The notes: a model not told the origin generated them from the sequence alone. DNA of 64,000 nt from Microbispora triticiradicis (GCA_003260025.2 QFZU02000017.1:1-64000), one strand, 5' to 3'; counted from the stretch's first letter, positions 53,631-63,126 are shown. Numbers and translations: made by a program.

Positions 53631-54926
53631 TCAGCAGTATTCGAGGAAACGGTCAAGGACCCGGACGCCAAACTGGAGCGAATCCACCGGAACCCGCTCG
53701 TCGATGCCATGGAACATCCCAGAGAAGTCCAAGTCCTCGGGAAGCCGCAGCGGCGCGAAGCCGTACCCGCTGATGCCGAGGCGGCTGAAGGCCTTGAGGT
53801 CGGTGCCGCCGCTCAGCGTGTACGGCACGACCCGCGAACCCGGGTCCTCCTCGTGCAGCGCGTCGGCCATGGCCTTGACGAGCGGGCCCTTGAAGGGCGT
53901 CTCGACCGCGACGTCGTGGTAGACGAACTCCCGGGTCACGTTGGGTCCGAGCAGCTCGTCCACGGTCTGGAAGAACTCGTCCTCGTACCCGGGCAGGAAC
54001 CTGCCGTCCACGTGCGCGGTCGCGGCCTGGGGGATGACGTTCGCCTTGTAGCCGGCCTGGAGCATGGTCGGGTTGGTCGTGTTCTTGAGCGTCGCGCCGA
54101 TCATGCGGGCGAGCGGGCCGAGCGTGGCCACCGCCGCCTCCGCGTCCTCGGCCCTGACCTCGGTGCCGAAGACCTCCTCGAAGAACGCCTGCACGGTCGG
54201 CGTGAGCCGCACCGGCCACTTGTGGCGGCCGATCCGGCCGACCGCCTCGGCGAGCTCGGTCACGGCGTTGTCGTCGTTGAGCATCGAGCCGTGCCCGGCC
54301 CTGCCCTTGGCGGTCAGGCGCATCCAGGCGATGCCCTTCTCCGCCGCCTCGATCAGGTACAGCCGCCCCTTTTCCGTGGTCACGCTGAAGCCGCCGACCT
54401 CGCCGACGGCCTCGGTGCAGCCCTCGAACAGCTCCGGGTGCCTGCCCGCCAGCCACTGGGCGCCGTAGTGGCCGCCGGCCTCCTCGTCAGCGGTGAAGAC
54501 GAGGACGACGTCCCTCGGCGGCCTGCGTCCCTCGCTCAGCCGCCGCCGTACGACGGCGAGGATCATCGCGTCCATGTCCTTCATGTCCACGGCCCCGCGG
54601 CCCCAGACACAGCCGTCGGCGACCTCGCCGCTGAGCGGGTGGTGCGTCCAGTCGGCGGCGTCGAAGGGCACGACGTCCAGATGACCGTGCAGGAGGAGGG
54701 CATCCCGGCTCGGGTCGGCGCCCTCCACCCGGGCGACCACGTTCGCCCGGCCCTTGTCGGACTCCAGGATCCGCGGTTCCAGGCCGACCTCCGCCAGCTT
54801 TCCGGCCACGTACTCCGCGGCCTCGCGTTCCCCGGGGCCCGTGTTGTCCCCCGCGTTCACCGAATCGATCCGGATCAGGTCGCGGCACAGCTCGACGACC
54901 TCGTCCTCCCCGAAGCGTGGGGTCAT
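53631..54926 (-). CDS. M20 family metallopeptidase (ArgE/DapE/CPG2-like)
   Basis: The 431-residue zinc peptidase has HGHLDVVP, GRGAVDMKDMDAM and FTADEEAGGHYGAQW with the catalytic Glu pair. Dimerisation-domain AKGRAGHGSML and C-terminal His in MFHGIDERVP complete the family pattern. It probably acts on dipeptides or acylated amino acids. The ATG at 54926 follows AGGAGGAGG. Confidence 0.92.
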   Translation of the reverse strand: MTPRFGEDEVVELCRDLIRIDSVNAGDNTGPGEREAAEYVAGKLAEVGLEPRILESDKGRANVVARVEGADPSRDALLLHGHLDVVPFDAADWTHHPLSGEVADGCVWGRGAVDMKDMDAMILAVVRRRLSEGRRPPRDVVLVFTADEEAGGHYGAQWLAGRHPELFEGCTEAVGEVGGFSVTTEKGRLYLIEAAEKGIAWMRLTAKGRAGHGSMLNDDNAVTELAEAVGRIGRHKWPVRLTPTVQAFFEEVFGTEVRAEDAEAAVATLGPLARMIGATLKNTTNPTMLQAGYKANVIPQAATAHVDGRFLPGYEDEFFQTVDELLGPNVTREFVYHDVAVETPFKGPLVKAMADALHEEDPGSRVVPYTLSGGTDLKAFSRLGISGYGFAPLRLPEDLDFSGMFHGIDERVPVDSLQFGVRVLDRFLEYC

Positions 54927-55145
54927 TGCGCCTCCTCCTACCGGACGGTCGCCCAGGGGCCGGACCCGCCCGTGTCTGTCACGTCGTACGGCTCGCGCCT
55001 CCATCCTGCCGCCGTACAGGCGTGTCCTTCACCCCCGGGCCGCCGCACGCCGTTCGGAGGGGCTGATTCCCGGTATGAAGCAGGGCGGAGAGAGTGCTAA
55101 CCTGTATCAGCCGACGCGGGATGACGATCCCGCGTGAGGCACCAC

Positions 55146-55231
55146 GTCCGGGTGGCGGAATAGGCAGACGCGCTAGCTTGAGGTGCTAGTGCCCAGTGAT
55201 GGGCATGGGGGTTCAAGTCCCCCCTCGGACA
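55146..55231 (+). tRNA. tRNA-Leu (anticodon GAG)
   Basis: A class II cloverleaf has acceptor GTCCGGG/CTCGGAC (one G-T pair), anticodon stem CTAGC/GCTAG with loop TTGAGGT (anticodon GAG, reading CUC), a long variable arm (GCCCA/TGGGC) and T-arm GGTTCAAGTCC. CCA is not encoded (ACAG follows). Confidence 0.95.
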
Positions 55232-55238
55232 CAGAATG

Positions 55239-55275
55239 AGCCCCGGTCCTGTGCGGGTCACAGGTCCGGGGCTTT
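55239..55275 (+). terminator. tRNA-Leu terminator
   Basis: A 15-base arm (AGCCCCGGTCCTGTG) pairs with CACAGGTCCGGGGCT around a CGGGT loop, with one mismatch, and is followed by TTT. Confidence 0.85.
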
Positions 55276-55347
55276 CACATTCCGGCCTAGCGCATACGTC
55301 ATGTTCGGCCTGATTCCGATCATGGATTGGAAGCCCCCAACCCGCCG

Positions 55348-56205
55348 TCATCCGCTCTCAACACATCCGCTGACGTACCGCGCGAACCGTCGCTTCATCG
55401 TGGACAACACGTGATCGGGGTCGGCGGTCCAGATGTCGGCGTTGAAGATCTCGACTTCGATGTCACCGCGGTAGCCCGCGGCCTCGACACCGGCGGTGAG
55501 TGAGTGGAAGTCGATCACACCGTCGCCCATCATGCCGCGACCGAGCAGCGTGTCGGCGGGGAGCGGCACGAGGAAGTCGCTCACCTGGTAGCTCGCGATC
55601 CGGTCACCGGCCCGCTCGATCTGCGTCAGCACCTCGGGATCCCACCAGAGGTGGAAGGTGTCGACCACCACCCCCACCTGCGCGGTCGGGTACGGCTCCG
55701 CCAGGTCGAGCGCCTGGGCGAGGGTGGACAGCACCGCGCGGTCGGCACAGTACATGGGGTGCAGCGGCTCGAGCGCGAGCCGTACGCCACGCTCGGCGGC
55801 GTACGGGACCAGGGCGGTGAGTGCGTCGGCCACGCGAGCCCGGGCGCCGGCGAGATCCCGGCTGAAGCCGGGTCCGCGCGCGCCGCCGGGTGCCATTCCG
55901 GGCAGGCCGCCGACCACGAGCACCAGGCAGGCGGCGCCGAGGGCGGCGGCCTCGTCGATCGCCGCGCGGTTGTCGTCGAGTCCGCGGTCGGGGCCGGTCA
56001 GGAAACCGCCCCGGCACAACGAGGAGACGCGCAGCCCCGCGTCTGTGACCAGCGTCGCGGTCTCCGCCAGGCCATGCTCGGCCACGGCCTCCCGCCACAA
56101 CCCGATGGCGGGGATCCCATGACGTACGCAGCCGTCGACGGCTTCGCGCACCGACCAGCGCCGGGTCGTCCACTGGTTGAGCGAGAGCCGCTCGATCGCC
56201 GTCAT
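55348..56205 (-). CDS. sugar phosphate isomerase/epimerase (xylose isomerase-like TIM barrel)
   Basis: The 285-residue AP2Ec-fold protein starts LSLNQWTTRRWSVREAVDGC. It has metal-site-like segments LALEPLHPMYCADRAVL, VVDTFHLWWDPEV and IASYQVSDFLVP, with an EVEIFNADIW end. It would isomerise or epimerise a sugar. The start overlaps the DUF993 stop by four bases (ATGA), so it is the last gene of a coupled three-gene operon led by the oxidoreductase. Confidence 0.87.
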   Translation of the reverse strand: MTAIERLSLNQWTTRRWSVREAVDGCVRHGIPAIGLWREAVAEHGLAETATLVTDAGLRVSSLCRGGFLTGPDRGLDDNRAAIDEAAALGAACLVLVVGGLPGMAPGGARGPGFSRDLAGARARVADALTALVPYAAERGVRLALEPLHPMYCADRAVLSTLAQALDLAEPYPTAQVGVVVDTFHLWWDPEVLTQIERAGDRIASYQVSDFLVPLPADTLLGRGMMGDGVIDFHSLTAGVEAAGYRGDIEVEIFNADIWTADPDHVLSTMKRRFARYVSGCVESG

Positions 56206-57356
56206 TGCGTCACTCCCGCGGTGTTGAGCAGATGGCGCATGCGTGCGGCGGCCAGGTCGGGGTCGGGCAGGAGCCCGGCCTGGTCGGCGAGGCGGAACAC
56301 CTCGGCCAGGTGGAGGATCGACCGGGCGCTGTGCGCGCCGTTCACCATCACGAAGGCGTCCTGGTGCCCCGCCAGCCAGGCCAGCAGGACGATGCCGGTC
56401 TTGTAGTGGTAGGTCGGGGTTTCGAAGATCTTCCGGGCGAGTGGCACGGTCGGGGCGAGAACGGTCTCGAACCGTTCACGGTCCCCGGCGTCGAGCGCCT
56501 GCAGGGCGGCCGCCGCGGCGGGCGCGATCGGGTCGAAGATCCCCAGCAGTGCATGGCTACCACCCGCGATCAGCTCCGGGTAGTTGAAGTCGTCGCCGGT
56601 GTAGAGCCGCACCCCGGCCGGGAGCCGTTCGCGCAGGCGCACCTCGTGTTCGGCGTCGAGCAGTGACACCTTCACCCCGTCCACGCGGGCGGCATGGTCG
56701 TGGACGAGCGCCAGGAACGCCTCCGTGGCGGCCGGAAGATCGCGCGACCCCCAGTATCCGGCCAGCGCGGGGTCGAACATCTCGCCCAGCCAGTGCAGGA
56801 TCACCGGCCGGTCGGCCTGGCCGATCAGCCTGCCGTAGATCTTGTGGTAGTCCTCGGGGCCGCGGGCGAGGCGGGCGAGTTGCCTGCTGGCCATGATGAT
56901 GACCCGGGCACCCGCGTCCTGGACCGTCTCCATCTGCTCCAGGTAGCCGGCCACGACCTCCTCCAGAGTGGCCGCTTGGGGCAGGTGGTCGGTGCCGGCG
57001 CCGCAGCCCAACAGGTCGGCCGGGTCGCCGAAATTCCGGGCCTCCGCGGCGCTGCGCCGGATCAGTTCGGTTGTGGCCGTCCAATCCAGGCCCATGTTGC
57101 GCTGGGCGGTGTCCATCGCGTCGGCCACCCGCAGCCCGTACGACCACAGGTGGCGGCGGAAGCGCAGGGTCGCGTCCCAGTCGAGGGCCGTACGCGAACC
57201 GGGCGCGTGATCGGCGAACGGGTCGGCCACCACGTGCGCGGCGGCGTACACGACTCGACTGGTGGGCGGTGACGGCGGCGGGGCCCAGGCGACCGGCTCA
57301 CGCATCCGGTAGGTGTCCAGCCGGCGATCCGGTCCGGGCAGCGTGACGGCGGTCAT
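56202..57356 (-). CDS. DUF993 / dihydrodipicolinate synthase-like aldolase
   Basis: The 384-residue TIM-barrel protein belongs to the DUF993 branch of the DHDPS superfamily. Recognisable parts are GYLEQMETVQDAGARVIIMASRQLARLARG, PVILHWLGEMFDPALAGYWGS, VDGVKVSLLDAEHE with a candidate Schiff-base Lys, and LYTGDDFNYPELI. It probably cleaves a keto-sugar or keto-acid. It starts inside the oxidoreductase stop (ATGA overlap) and ends inside the isomerase start. Confidence 0.85.
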   Translation of the reverse strand: MTAVTLPGPDRRLDTYRMREPVAWAPPPSPPTSRVVYAAAHVVADPFADHAPGSRTALDWDATLRFRRHLWSYGLRVADAMDTAQRNMGLDWTATTELIRRSAAEARNFGDPADLLGCGAGTDHLPQAATLEEVVAGYLEQMETVQDAGARVIIMASRQLARLARGPEDYHKIYGRLIGQADRPVILHWLGEMFDPALAGYWGSRDLPAATEAFLALVHDHAARVDGVKVSLLDAEHEVRLRERLPAGVRLYTGDDFNYPELIAGGSHALLGIFDPIAPAAAAALQALDAGDRERFETVLAPTVPLARKIFETPTYHYKTGIVLLAWLAGHQDAFVMVNGAHSARSILHLAEVFRLADQAGLLPDPDLAAARMRHLLNTAGVTQ

Positions 57357-58498
57357 GCCCCCGCCCCGGGCACCTCGACGCGCACGCCCTCCGCCGAGGA
57401 GCGCAGGCCCAGCTCCGCGAGCTGCACCCCCCGGGCGCCGGAGGCGAGGTCGTACGGGAACGGGGCGTCCTCCACGACATGGCGCACGAACATCTCCCAC
57501 TGCGTCTTGAAACCGTTGCCGAACTCCGCGTTGTCCGGCACCTCCTGCCATTGCTCCCGGAACGGCTCGGTCACCGGCAGGTCGGGGTTCCACACCGGCA
57601 TCGGAGTGGCCGACCGGTGCTGTACGCGACAGCGGCGCAGCCCGGCCACGGCGCTGCCGTGGGTGCCGTCCACCTGGAACTCGACCAGCTCGTCGCGGTT
57701 CACCCGCACCGCCCAGGAGGAGTTGATCTGGGCGACCACCCCGCCGGCCAGCTCGAAGATCGCATAGGCGGCGTCGGCGGCGGTCACCTTGTAGGGCCGG
57801 CCGTGCTCGTCCACCCGCTCCTCGACGTGCGTCACCGCCCGCGCGGTCACCGCCTCGATGCGGCCGAACAGGTTCTCCAGCACGTACGCCCAATGAGGGA
57901 ACATGTCCAGCACGATGCCGCCGCCGTCCTCGGCCCGGTAGTTCCAGGAGGGCCGCTGGGCCGGCTGCCAGTCGCCCTCGAACACCCAGTATCCGAACTC
58001 CCCGCGCACCGACAGGATCCGGCCGAAGAAGCCGCCGTCGATCAGCCGCCGCAGCTTCAACAACCCCGGCAGGAACAGTTTGTCGGCGACCACGCCGTTC
58101 TTCACCCCCGCCTCGCGCGCCGCCCGCGCCAGGGCGACCGCGTCGTCGAGGTTCTCCGCCGTGGGCTTCTCCGTGTAGACGTGCTTGCCCGCCTCGATGG
58201 CCCGCGTGACGGCTCCGATCCTGGCGTTCGTGATCTGTGCGTCGAAGTACACCGCGTTGCGGTCGTCGGCGAGAGCCGCGCCCAGGTCGGTCGTCCAGTC
58301 AGGGATGCCGTGCCGGGCCGCGATGGCCTCCAGCTTCGCCGCGCTACGCCCCACGAGCACCGGCCTGAGCGTCACCCGTCGCCCGTCCGACAGCTCGACC
58401 CCGCCCTGCTCGTTGATCGCGAGGACCGACCTGACCAGATGCTGGCGGTAGCCCATCCGTCCGGTCACCCCGTTCATTACGACGCCGAGGGTGTCCAT
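57353..58498 (-). CDS. Gfo/Idh/MocA family oxidoreductase
   Basis: The 381-residue protein has an N-terminal Rossmann-like fold (GVVMNGVTGRMGYR) and the family's EKPTAENLDDAVALARAA motif. A C-terminal beta domain includes GGIVLDMFPHWAYVLENLFG. It would oxidise or reduce a sugar with NAD(P). It is the first gene of the operon and lies behind two LacI-type operators, so LacI probably represses it. Confidence 0.92.
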   Translation of the reverse strand: MDTLGVVMNGVTGRMGYRQHLVRSVLAINEQGGVELSDGRRVTLRPVLVGRSAAKLEAIAARHGIPDWTTDLGAALADDRNAVYFDAQITNARIGAVTRAIEAGKHVYTEKPTAENLDDAVALARAAREAGVKNGVVADKLFLPGLLKLRRLIDGGFFGRILSVRGEFGYWVFEGDWQPAQRPSWNYRAEDGGGIVLDMFPHWAYVLENLFGRIEAVTARAVTHVEERVDEHGRPYKVTAADAAYAIFELAGGVVAQINSSWAVRVNRDELVEFQVDGTHGSAVAGLRRCRVQHRSATPMPVWNPDLPVTEPFREQWQEVPDNAEFGNGFKTQWEMFVRHVVEDAPFPYDLASGARGVQLAELGLRSSAEGVRVEVPGAGA

Positions 58499-58528
58499 CC
58501 GTCCTCCTCCGTCTGCGGAATCTGACGT

Positions 58529-58564
58529 GGAAAACGCTTTCCTAGACTACGGAAAGCGCTTTCC
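58529..58564. promoter_or_regulatory. two LacI-family operators, centres 22 bp apart
   Basis: GGAAAACGCTTTCC (58529-58542) and GGAAAGCGCTTTCC (58551-58564; perfectly palindromic) share the TTTCC/GGAAA and central CG of LacI-family sites. The 22-base spacing puts them on the same helix face, two turns apart. They lie between the divergent oxidoreductase operon and lacI-type gene. Confidence 0.9.
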
Positions 58565-58645
58565 AACACGTTGGACCGTACGGCGAGGGCCGCGGGGACG
58601 TCAACCGGAGTCCGCCGTTCGGAACACGACCGCAGGCAGGCGAAG

Positions 58646-59743
58646 ATGAGGACCATGGGTGCGAAGCGCGGCGCGGTGACACTGGAGGACGTGGCCAGGC
58701 GGGCCGGGGTGTCGCTCGCCACGGCGTCACGGGCCATCAACGGCAGCGCTCGGAAGGTCCGTCCGGAGATCCGCGAGCGTGTGGAGCAGGCGGCGCGGGA
58801 CCTCGACTACGCGGCCAACGCGCAGGCCCAGGCGGTGGCCCGCGGACGCACCGACGTGGTCGGGCTCGTCGTGCAGGACATCGAGGACCCCTACTTCTCC
58901 TCGATAGCCGCCGGGGCGATGCGGGTGGCCGAGGCCAACGGCCTGATGGTCTGCATCGCCAGTGCGGGGCGACGGCCGGACAAGGAGATCGAGTACGTCG
59001 CCGCGCTGCGGCGCATGCGGGCGGCCGCGATCGTCATCGCCGGGTCGCGTACGGACGACCGCGACGCGCTCGCCCGGCTCGGCACCGAAGTCGACGCCTT
59101 CGAACGCTCGGGCGGCAGGGCCGTTCTGATCGGCCAGCGACGCCTGCCCGTCGACACGCTGGTCGTCGCCAACCGCTCCGGCGCGCGTGACCTCGCGACC
59201 CGCCTCACGGGCCTCGGCTACCGCTCGTTCGGTGTGCTCGCCGGCCCCCGTGGCCTGCTCACCGCGGTGGATCGGCTCGCCGGCTTCGCGGAGGGCCTGA
59301 GGAAGGCGGGGGTCGCCCTGTCGCGTGACGCCGTGGTGCACGGGGAGTTCACCAGGGACGGCGGGCACGCGGCCATGCTGGAACTGCTCGCACGAGGGCG
59401 CAGCGTGGAGTGCGTGTTCGCGGTCAACGACGTGATGGCGGTGGGCGCCATCGCCGCCCTGCGGACGCTCGGGCTTGAGCGGACCGTGGCCGTCGCCGGA
59501 TTCGACGACATCACCACGCTGCGGGACGTCATCCCGGCGCTGACAACCGTACGCCTTCCTCTTGTCGAGATCGGCGAGACGGCGCTGGAGATGGTTCTGC
59601 GGGAGCATTCCGGCCGCCCGCGGTACCAGCGCATCGTGGGCGAGGTGGTCCTGCGGGAGAGCACACCGGGTGTCCGGCCCGCTCATCCGGCCCCTGTGGG
59701 GGCCGCGGAACCGCTCCCCACGGGACCGGCCTCGTCCACGTAG
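58646..59743 (+). CDS. LacI family transcriptional regulator
   Basis: The 365-residue protein has an HTH at about 11-30 (VTLEDVARRAGVSLATASRAING) and a periplasmic-binding-like domain (DVVGLVVQDIEDPYFSSIAAGAMRVAEANGLM) ending VRLPLVEIGETALEMVL. Inducer is probably a sugar of the adjacent pathway. It lies between two minus-strand sugar operons and converges with the second, overlapping its last gene by 61 bases. ATGs at 58646 and 58655 are both plausible starts. Confidence 0.93.
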   Translation: MRTMGAKRGAVTLEDVARRAGVSLATASRAINGSARKVRPEIRERVEQAARDLDYAANAQAQAVARGRTDVVGLVVQDIEDPYFSSIAAGAMRVAEANGLMVCIASAGRRPDKEIEYVAALRRMRAAAIVIAGSRTDDRDALARLGTEVDAFERSGGRAVLIGQRRLPVDTLVVANRSGARDLATRLTGLGYRSFGVLAGPRGLLTAVDRLAGFAEGLRKAGVALSRDAVVHGEFTRDGGHAAMLELLARGRSVECVFAVNDVMAVGAIAALRTLGLERTVAVAGFDDITTLRDVIPALTTVRLPLVEIGETALEMVLREHSGRPRYQRIVGEVVLRESTPGVRPAHPAPVGAAEPLPTGPASST

Positions 59744-60516
59744 CGGCGCAGGGTGGCCGCCTCGCCGGTCAGCATGCCCGGGTCGTCGCCGGGGACGAAC
59801 TCGAGGGAAGCGTCGATCCTCCTGCCGGTCGACGCCAGCACGCCCAAGACCGCCCGCCACAGAGCCGCGCGGTGGTCGAGCGGGAGGCGATCCTCGGAGG
59901 TGGGCCACCAGCTGAAGACGTGCACCGCGTCCACGTGGTCCAGCACGGTCCGCAGTCCCGCCAGCGCCTCGTCGTCGGGCATACCGTTCGGCGGCTGCCA
60001 GTAGGTCCGCAACCCGGGAACCTCGTCCAGCATCGACAGCGCGGATGCGACCTCGTCGGTGAGCGTGCCGGCGTGGAACTCGGTGGCGACCACGATGTCT
60101 CCCGCGCTGTCCACGCACCGCTTCAGGCGGTCGAGCGTTCTGCGGCGATCCGCCGGGCCGGAGGACGCGGAGGCCAGGTCGCCCGCCCAGACCCTGACGC
60201 GGGGTGCGCCCAGCGCGCGGGCGGCGGCAAGCACCTGCCGCCACAGGCGCTCGGCCTCCTCCGGATCGGCGGGAACGCCCGCCCGGTAGTACGAGCCCAG
60301 GGCCGAGACCGACAGGCCCGCCGCTCTCGTCGCCTCGCCCAGGCGGGCGGCTCCTGCCTCGTCGCCCAGCCGCACATGGGCGTCCTGACCCCATTCGATG
60401 TGCTCCAGCCCGGCCCGCCGGGCAAGTGCGATGATCCGCTCGGGGGGAAGCGGCCGATAGGTGACGCTGCACATCCCCGCCGTCAGAAGCCGCGGCGGCG
60501 CGCTGTTCGTGACCAA
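59683..60516 (-). CDS. second sugar phosphate isomerase/epimerase
   Basis: The 277-residue TIM barrel of the xylose-isomerase-like family has LARRAGLEHIEWGQDAHVRLGD and VVATEFHAGTLTDEV, then YWQPPNGMPDDEAL and HVFSWWPTSEDRLPL as barrel strands. It starts at a TTG directly after the YesL stop (TGATTG), behind an AGGAGG site. It is the last gene of the ABC-transporter operon. Its 3' end overlaps the convergent LacI gene. Confidence 0.85.
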   Translation of the reverse strand: MVTNSAPPRLLTAGMCSVTYRPLPPERIIALARRAGLEHIEWGQDAHVRLGDEAGAARLGEATRAAGLSVSALGSYYRAGVPADPEEAERLWRQVLAAARALGAPRVRVWAGDLASASSGPADRRRTLDRLKRCVDSAGDIVVATEFHAGTLTDEVASALSMLDEVPGLRTYWQPPNGMPDDEALAGLRTVLDHVDAVHVFSWWPTSEDRLPLDHRAALWRAVLGVLASTGRRIDASLEFVPGDDPGMLTGEAATLRRYVDEAGPVGSGSAAPTGAG

Positions 60517-61236
60517 TCAGGCCTCCTGACGATGCGCAGCTGCCGGGGAGAGGAGCGGGGCGACGACGAACCGCATGGTGGCCCAGGCGACGTACAGAAG
60601 CGGAGAGCAAGCCAGGAGAAGGCCTGTCATCGGCTTCAGCAGGACGACGGCCACGGCCAGGCCGAGCACGGCGATGCTGAGAGCGGACAGGTACCAGCGC
60701 CGCGCCACGAGATAGAGGCAGGGCAGCACGAGAGGGCGCAGCCGCACCGGCCCTGACGCGTCGGCCAGCAGTACCACCAGCGTGAAGACCACCGTCATCA
60801 CCAGCGCCGACATCGTGACGAAGAACGGGACCAGTGCCGGTCCCCAGGTCGTGGGCGCGACGGCGGCCACGTCGACGACCAGCACGCTCACGGCCGCGAC
60901 GCCGCCCGCCCAGACGAGGAGCGCCCGCGACGCCGCCCGCCGGTACGAGCACCGGAATACGCGCAGCACGTCCGTCGATCCCTCTCCCAGCCCGGCGAAG
61001 CATCCGAACGCCCCGGCCAGCGCCGGCCCGCACGGCAACGACAGCACGGCGAAGAAGGGCCACGACGCGATCGGGTCCCTCACGATCGCGAGCGCGGCGA
61101 GGAGCGGCGCGCACGTCACGGCGAGCAGGACGTTGGTCATGAGCCCGACGTAGACGGTGGAGAACAGTCTCTCGTACGTCTCCTGCCGGGCCGGTCTGAG
61201 CAGGCGCGGCGCTCTCGCGGCGCCGTGAGGGCTCAT
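60517..61236 (-). CDS. YesL/DUF624 family membrane protein
   Basis: The 239-residue protein has five or six hydrophobic spans (NVLLAVTCAPLLAALAIV, ALLVWAGGVAAVSVLVVDVAAV, FFVTMSALVMTVVFTLVVLL and others). DUF624 proteins accompany oligosaccharide ABC importers in many Gram-positives, with no proven role. The start overlaps the permease stop (TGATG). Confidence 0.85.
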   Translation of the reverse strand: MSPHGAARAPRLLRPARQETYERLFSTVYVGLMTNVLLAVTCAPLLAALAIVRDPIASWPFFAVLSLPCGPALAGAFGCFAGLGEGSTDVLRVFRCSYRRAASRALLVWAGGVAAVSVLVVDVAAVAPTTWGPALVPFFVTMSALVMTVVFTLVVLLADASGPVRLRPLVLPCLYLVARRWYLSALSIAVLGLAVAVVLLKPMTGLLLACSPLLYVAWATMRFVVAPLLSPAAAHRQEA

Positions 61237-62132
61237 CACTTGAGTCCGCTCGTCGCGATGCCGCGGATGAAGTACCGCTGCCCGATCAGGAAGAGGACCA
61301 CGATCGGCAGCACCGACAGCACGGCGCCTGTCATGATCATCGCGTACTCGGTGTCGTACTGGCCGACGAACGAGCGCAGGCCGAGCTGGACGGTCCACAG
61401 CTCGTTACTCGTCAGGTAGATGAACGGCCCCATGTAGTCGTTCCACGTGTTCACGAACGTGAGCAGGGCGAGGCTGGCGAGCGCCGGTTTGGACAGCGGC
61501 AGCATGATGCGCCAGTAGATGCCGTACTCGCTCAGGCCGTCGATGCGTGCGGCCTCGCACAGGTCGTCCGGGATCGACATGTAGTACTGCCGCATGAGAA
61601 AGACGCCGAACGCGCCGAACGCCTGAAGCAGGATGATCGACCAGTAGGTGTTCGTCAGCTCCGCGCGCTGCATCATGATGTACTGCGGCACCATGTACGC
61701 CTGCCACGGCACCGCGATGGTGGCGATGTAGGCCAGGAACAACGCGTCCCTGCCGGGAAAGCGCACCTTGGAGAACCCGTAGGCGGCAAAGCTGCCTGTC
61801 AGAAGCTGCAGGAGGGTGATGGCGCCCGACAGGAAGACCGAGTTGCCCAGGTAGGTCGTCATCGGGATCCGGTCCCAGATCTCGACGAAGTTCGACCAGC
61901 GGAACTCCCGCGGGACCCACTCGACGGGAACGGTGAGAACCTCGTTGTTTCGCTTGAGCGAGGACGACACCATCGACGCGAACGGCACCAGCACGAGCAG
62001 GGCCACCGTGAGGAGGCACACGTACGCCAGCGCCGTCCGGACCAGACGCGGTCCCCGGGAACGGGGGCTCGCGGATCGGCCGGGTGGCCGGGGCGGGGCG
62101 ACGGCCGGGGGAGCATCGGGCAGCGCGGTCAT
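61236..62132 (-). CDS. sugar ABC transporter permease, MalG type
   Basis: The 298-residue membrane protein has six spans. The EAA loop that docks the ATPase reads EAARIDGLSEYGIYWRIMLP. It is one half of a carbohydrate importer with the MalF-type permease and the binding protein. Its start overlaps the upstream permease stop by four bases (ATGA). No ATPase gene is in the window; CUT1 importers often share an MsiK-type ATPase. Confidence 0.93.
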   Translation of the reverse strand: MTALPDAPPAVAPPRPPGRSASPRSRGPRLVRTALAYVCLLTVALLVLVPFASMVSSSLKRNNEVLTVPVEWVPREFRWSNFVEIWDRIPMTTYLGNSVFLSGAITLLQLLTGSFAAYGFSKVRFPGRDALFLAYIATIAVPWQAYMVPQYIMMQRAELTNTYWSIILLQAFGAFGVFLMRQYYMSIPDDLCEAARIDGLSEYGIYWRIMLPLSKPALASLALLTFVNTWNDYMGPFIYLTSNELWTVQLGLRSFVGQYDTEYAMIMTGAVLSVLPIVVLFLIGQRYFIRGIATSGLK

Positions 62133-63049
62133 CGGGTGCTGCTCCGTTCGTTGAGGCGGAACTGGACAACGGTCACGGCGAGCACGATGACGAAGAGCAC
62201 CAGGGCGATGGCCGAGGAGTAGCCGAACCGCCCCTCGGTGATCCCCTCCCGGTAGACGAGCTGGGCCAGGACCAGCGTGCTGCGTCCGGGCCCGCCGTCG
62301 GTCATGACCACGATGAGGTCGAGCACCTTGAAGCTCTGGATCGTCAGCATGACGACGACGAAGAACGTCGTGGGGCGCAGGCACGGCAGGGTGATTCTCC
62401 AGAAACGCTGCCATGCGCCGGCGCCGTCCACCCGGGCGGCCTCGTAGTACTCCTTGGGGATCGTCTGCAGACCGGCGAGGAAGAGCACCATGTAGTAGCC
62501 CATGTCCCGCCACACGCTCGTGACGATCACGGCGGGCATCGCCCAGTCGGTGCTGGCCACCCATCGGGGCGGGTCGTCGACGCCGAGCGCGTGGAGGAGC
62601 TGGTTGACCGGTCCGGCGGTCGGGTTGAACAACATGTTCCACACGACGGCCACCGCGACCAGAGAGGTGATGTACGGGAAGAACGCCGCAGTGCGGAAGA
62701 ACTGCACTCCGCGGAGCTTGCGGTCGAGCGCGACCGCCAGGCCGAGCGCCGCCACCAGCGTGAGCGGGATGTGGCCGACGGCGTAGTAAAGGGTGTTGCG
62801 GAGCGCGACGTAGAAGTTCTCGTCACGCAGCAGCCGCCGGAAGTTCTCCAGCCCCACCCACTCGGGCGTGTTGTAGGAGTCCCATTTCAGGAACGCCAGC
62901 ACGAACGCCGCGAGCATCGGGATCAGGGTGAACAGCGCGAAGCCGAGGAAGTTCGGAAGGATGAAGCTCCATCCGATGATGATGCGGTGCCAGGCGGGTC
63001 GCCTCCGAGGCGGACTGTCGGACGCCGATCGGGTTATTGCATGAGCCAT
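62129..63049 (-). CDS. sugar ABC transporter permease, MalF type
   Basis: The 306-residue membrane protein has six spans. Its EAA loop is YYEAARVDGAGAWQRFWRITLP. It pairs with the MalG-type permease downstream and follows the binding-protein gene by about 77 bases with a hairpin between. Confidence 0.93.
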   Translation of the reverse strand: MAHAITRSASDSPPRRRPAWHRIIIGWSFILPNFLGFALFTLIPMLAAFVLAFLKWDSYNTPEWVGLENFRRLLRDENFYVALRNTLYYAVGHIPLTLVAALGLAVALDRKLRGVQFFRTAAFFPYITSLVAVAVVWNMLFNPTAGPVNQLLHALGVDDPPRWVASTDWAMPAVIVTSVWRDMGYYMVLFLAGLQTIPKEYYEAARVDGAGAWQRFWRITLPCLRPTTFFVVVMLTIQSFKVLDLIVVMTDGGPGRSTLVLAQLVYREGITEGRFGYSSAIALVLFVIVLAVTVVQFRLNERSSTR

Positions 63050-63085
63050 AGCCGTCCTTCGTGACCTCCTGCTCTTTCACGGAGA

Positions 63086-63121
63086 GGTGGCGGGCTCTCA
63101 GTGCCTCCGGAACCCGCCACC
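63086..63121 (-). terminator. hairpin between binding-protein and permease genes
   Basis: GGTGGCGGG (63086-63094) pairs with CCCGCCACC (63113-63121). Hairpins here often cause partial termination or protect the binding-protein mRNA, so that the binding protein is made in excess over the permeases. Confidence 0.6.
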
Positions 63122-63126
63122 GTTCC

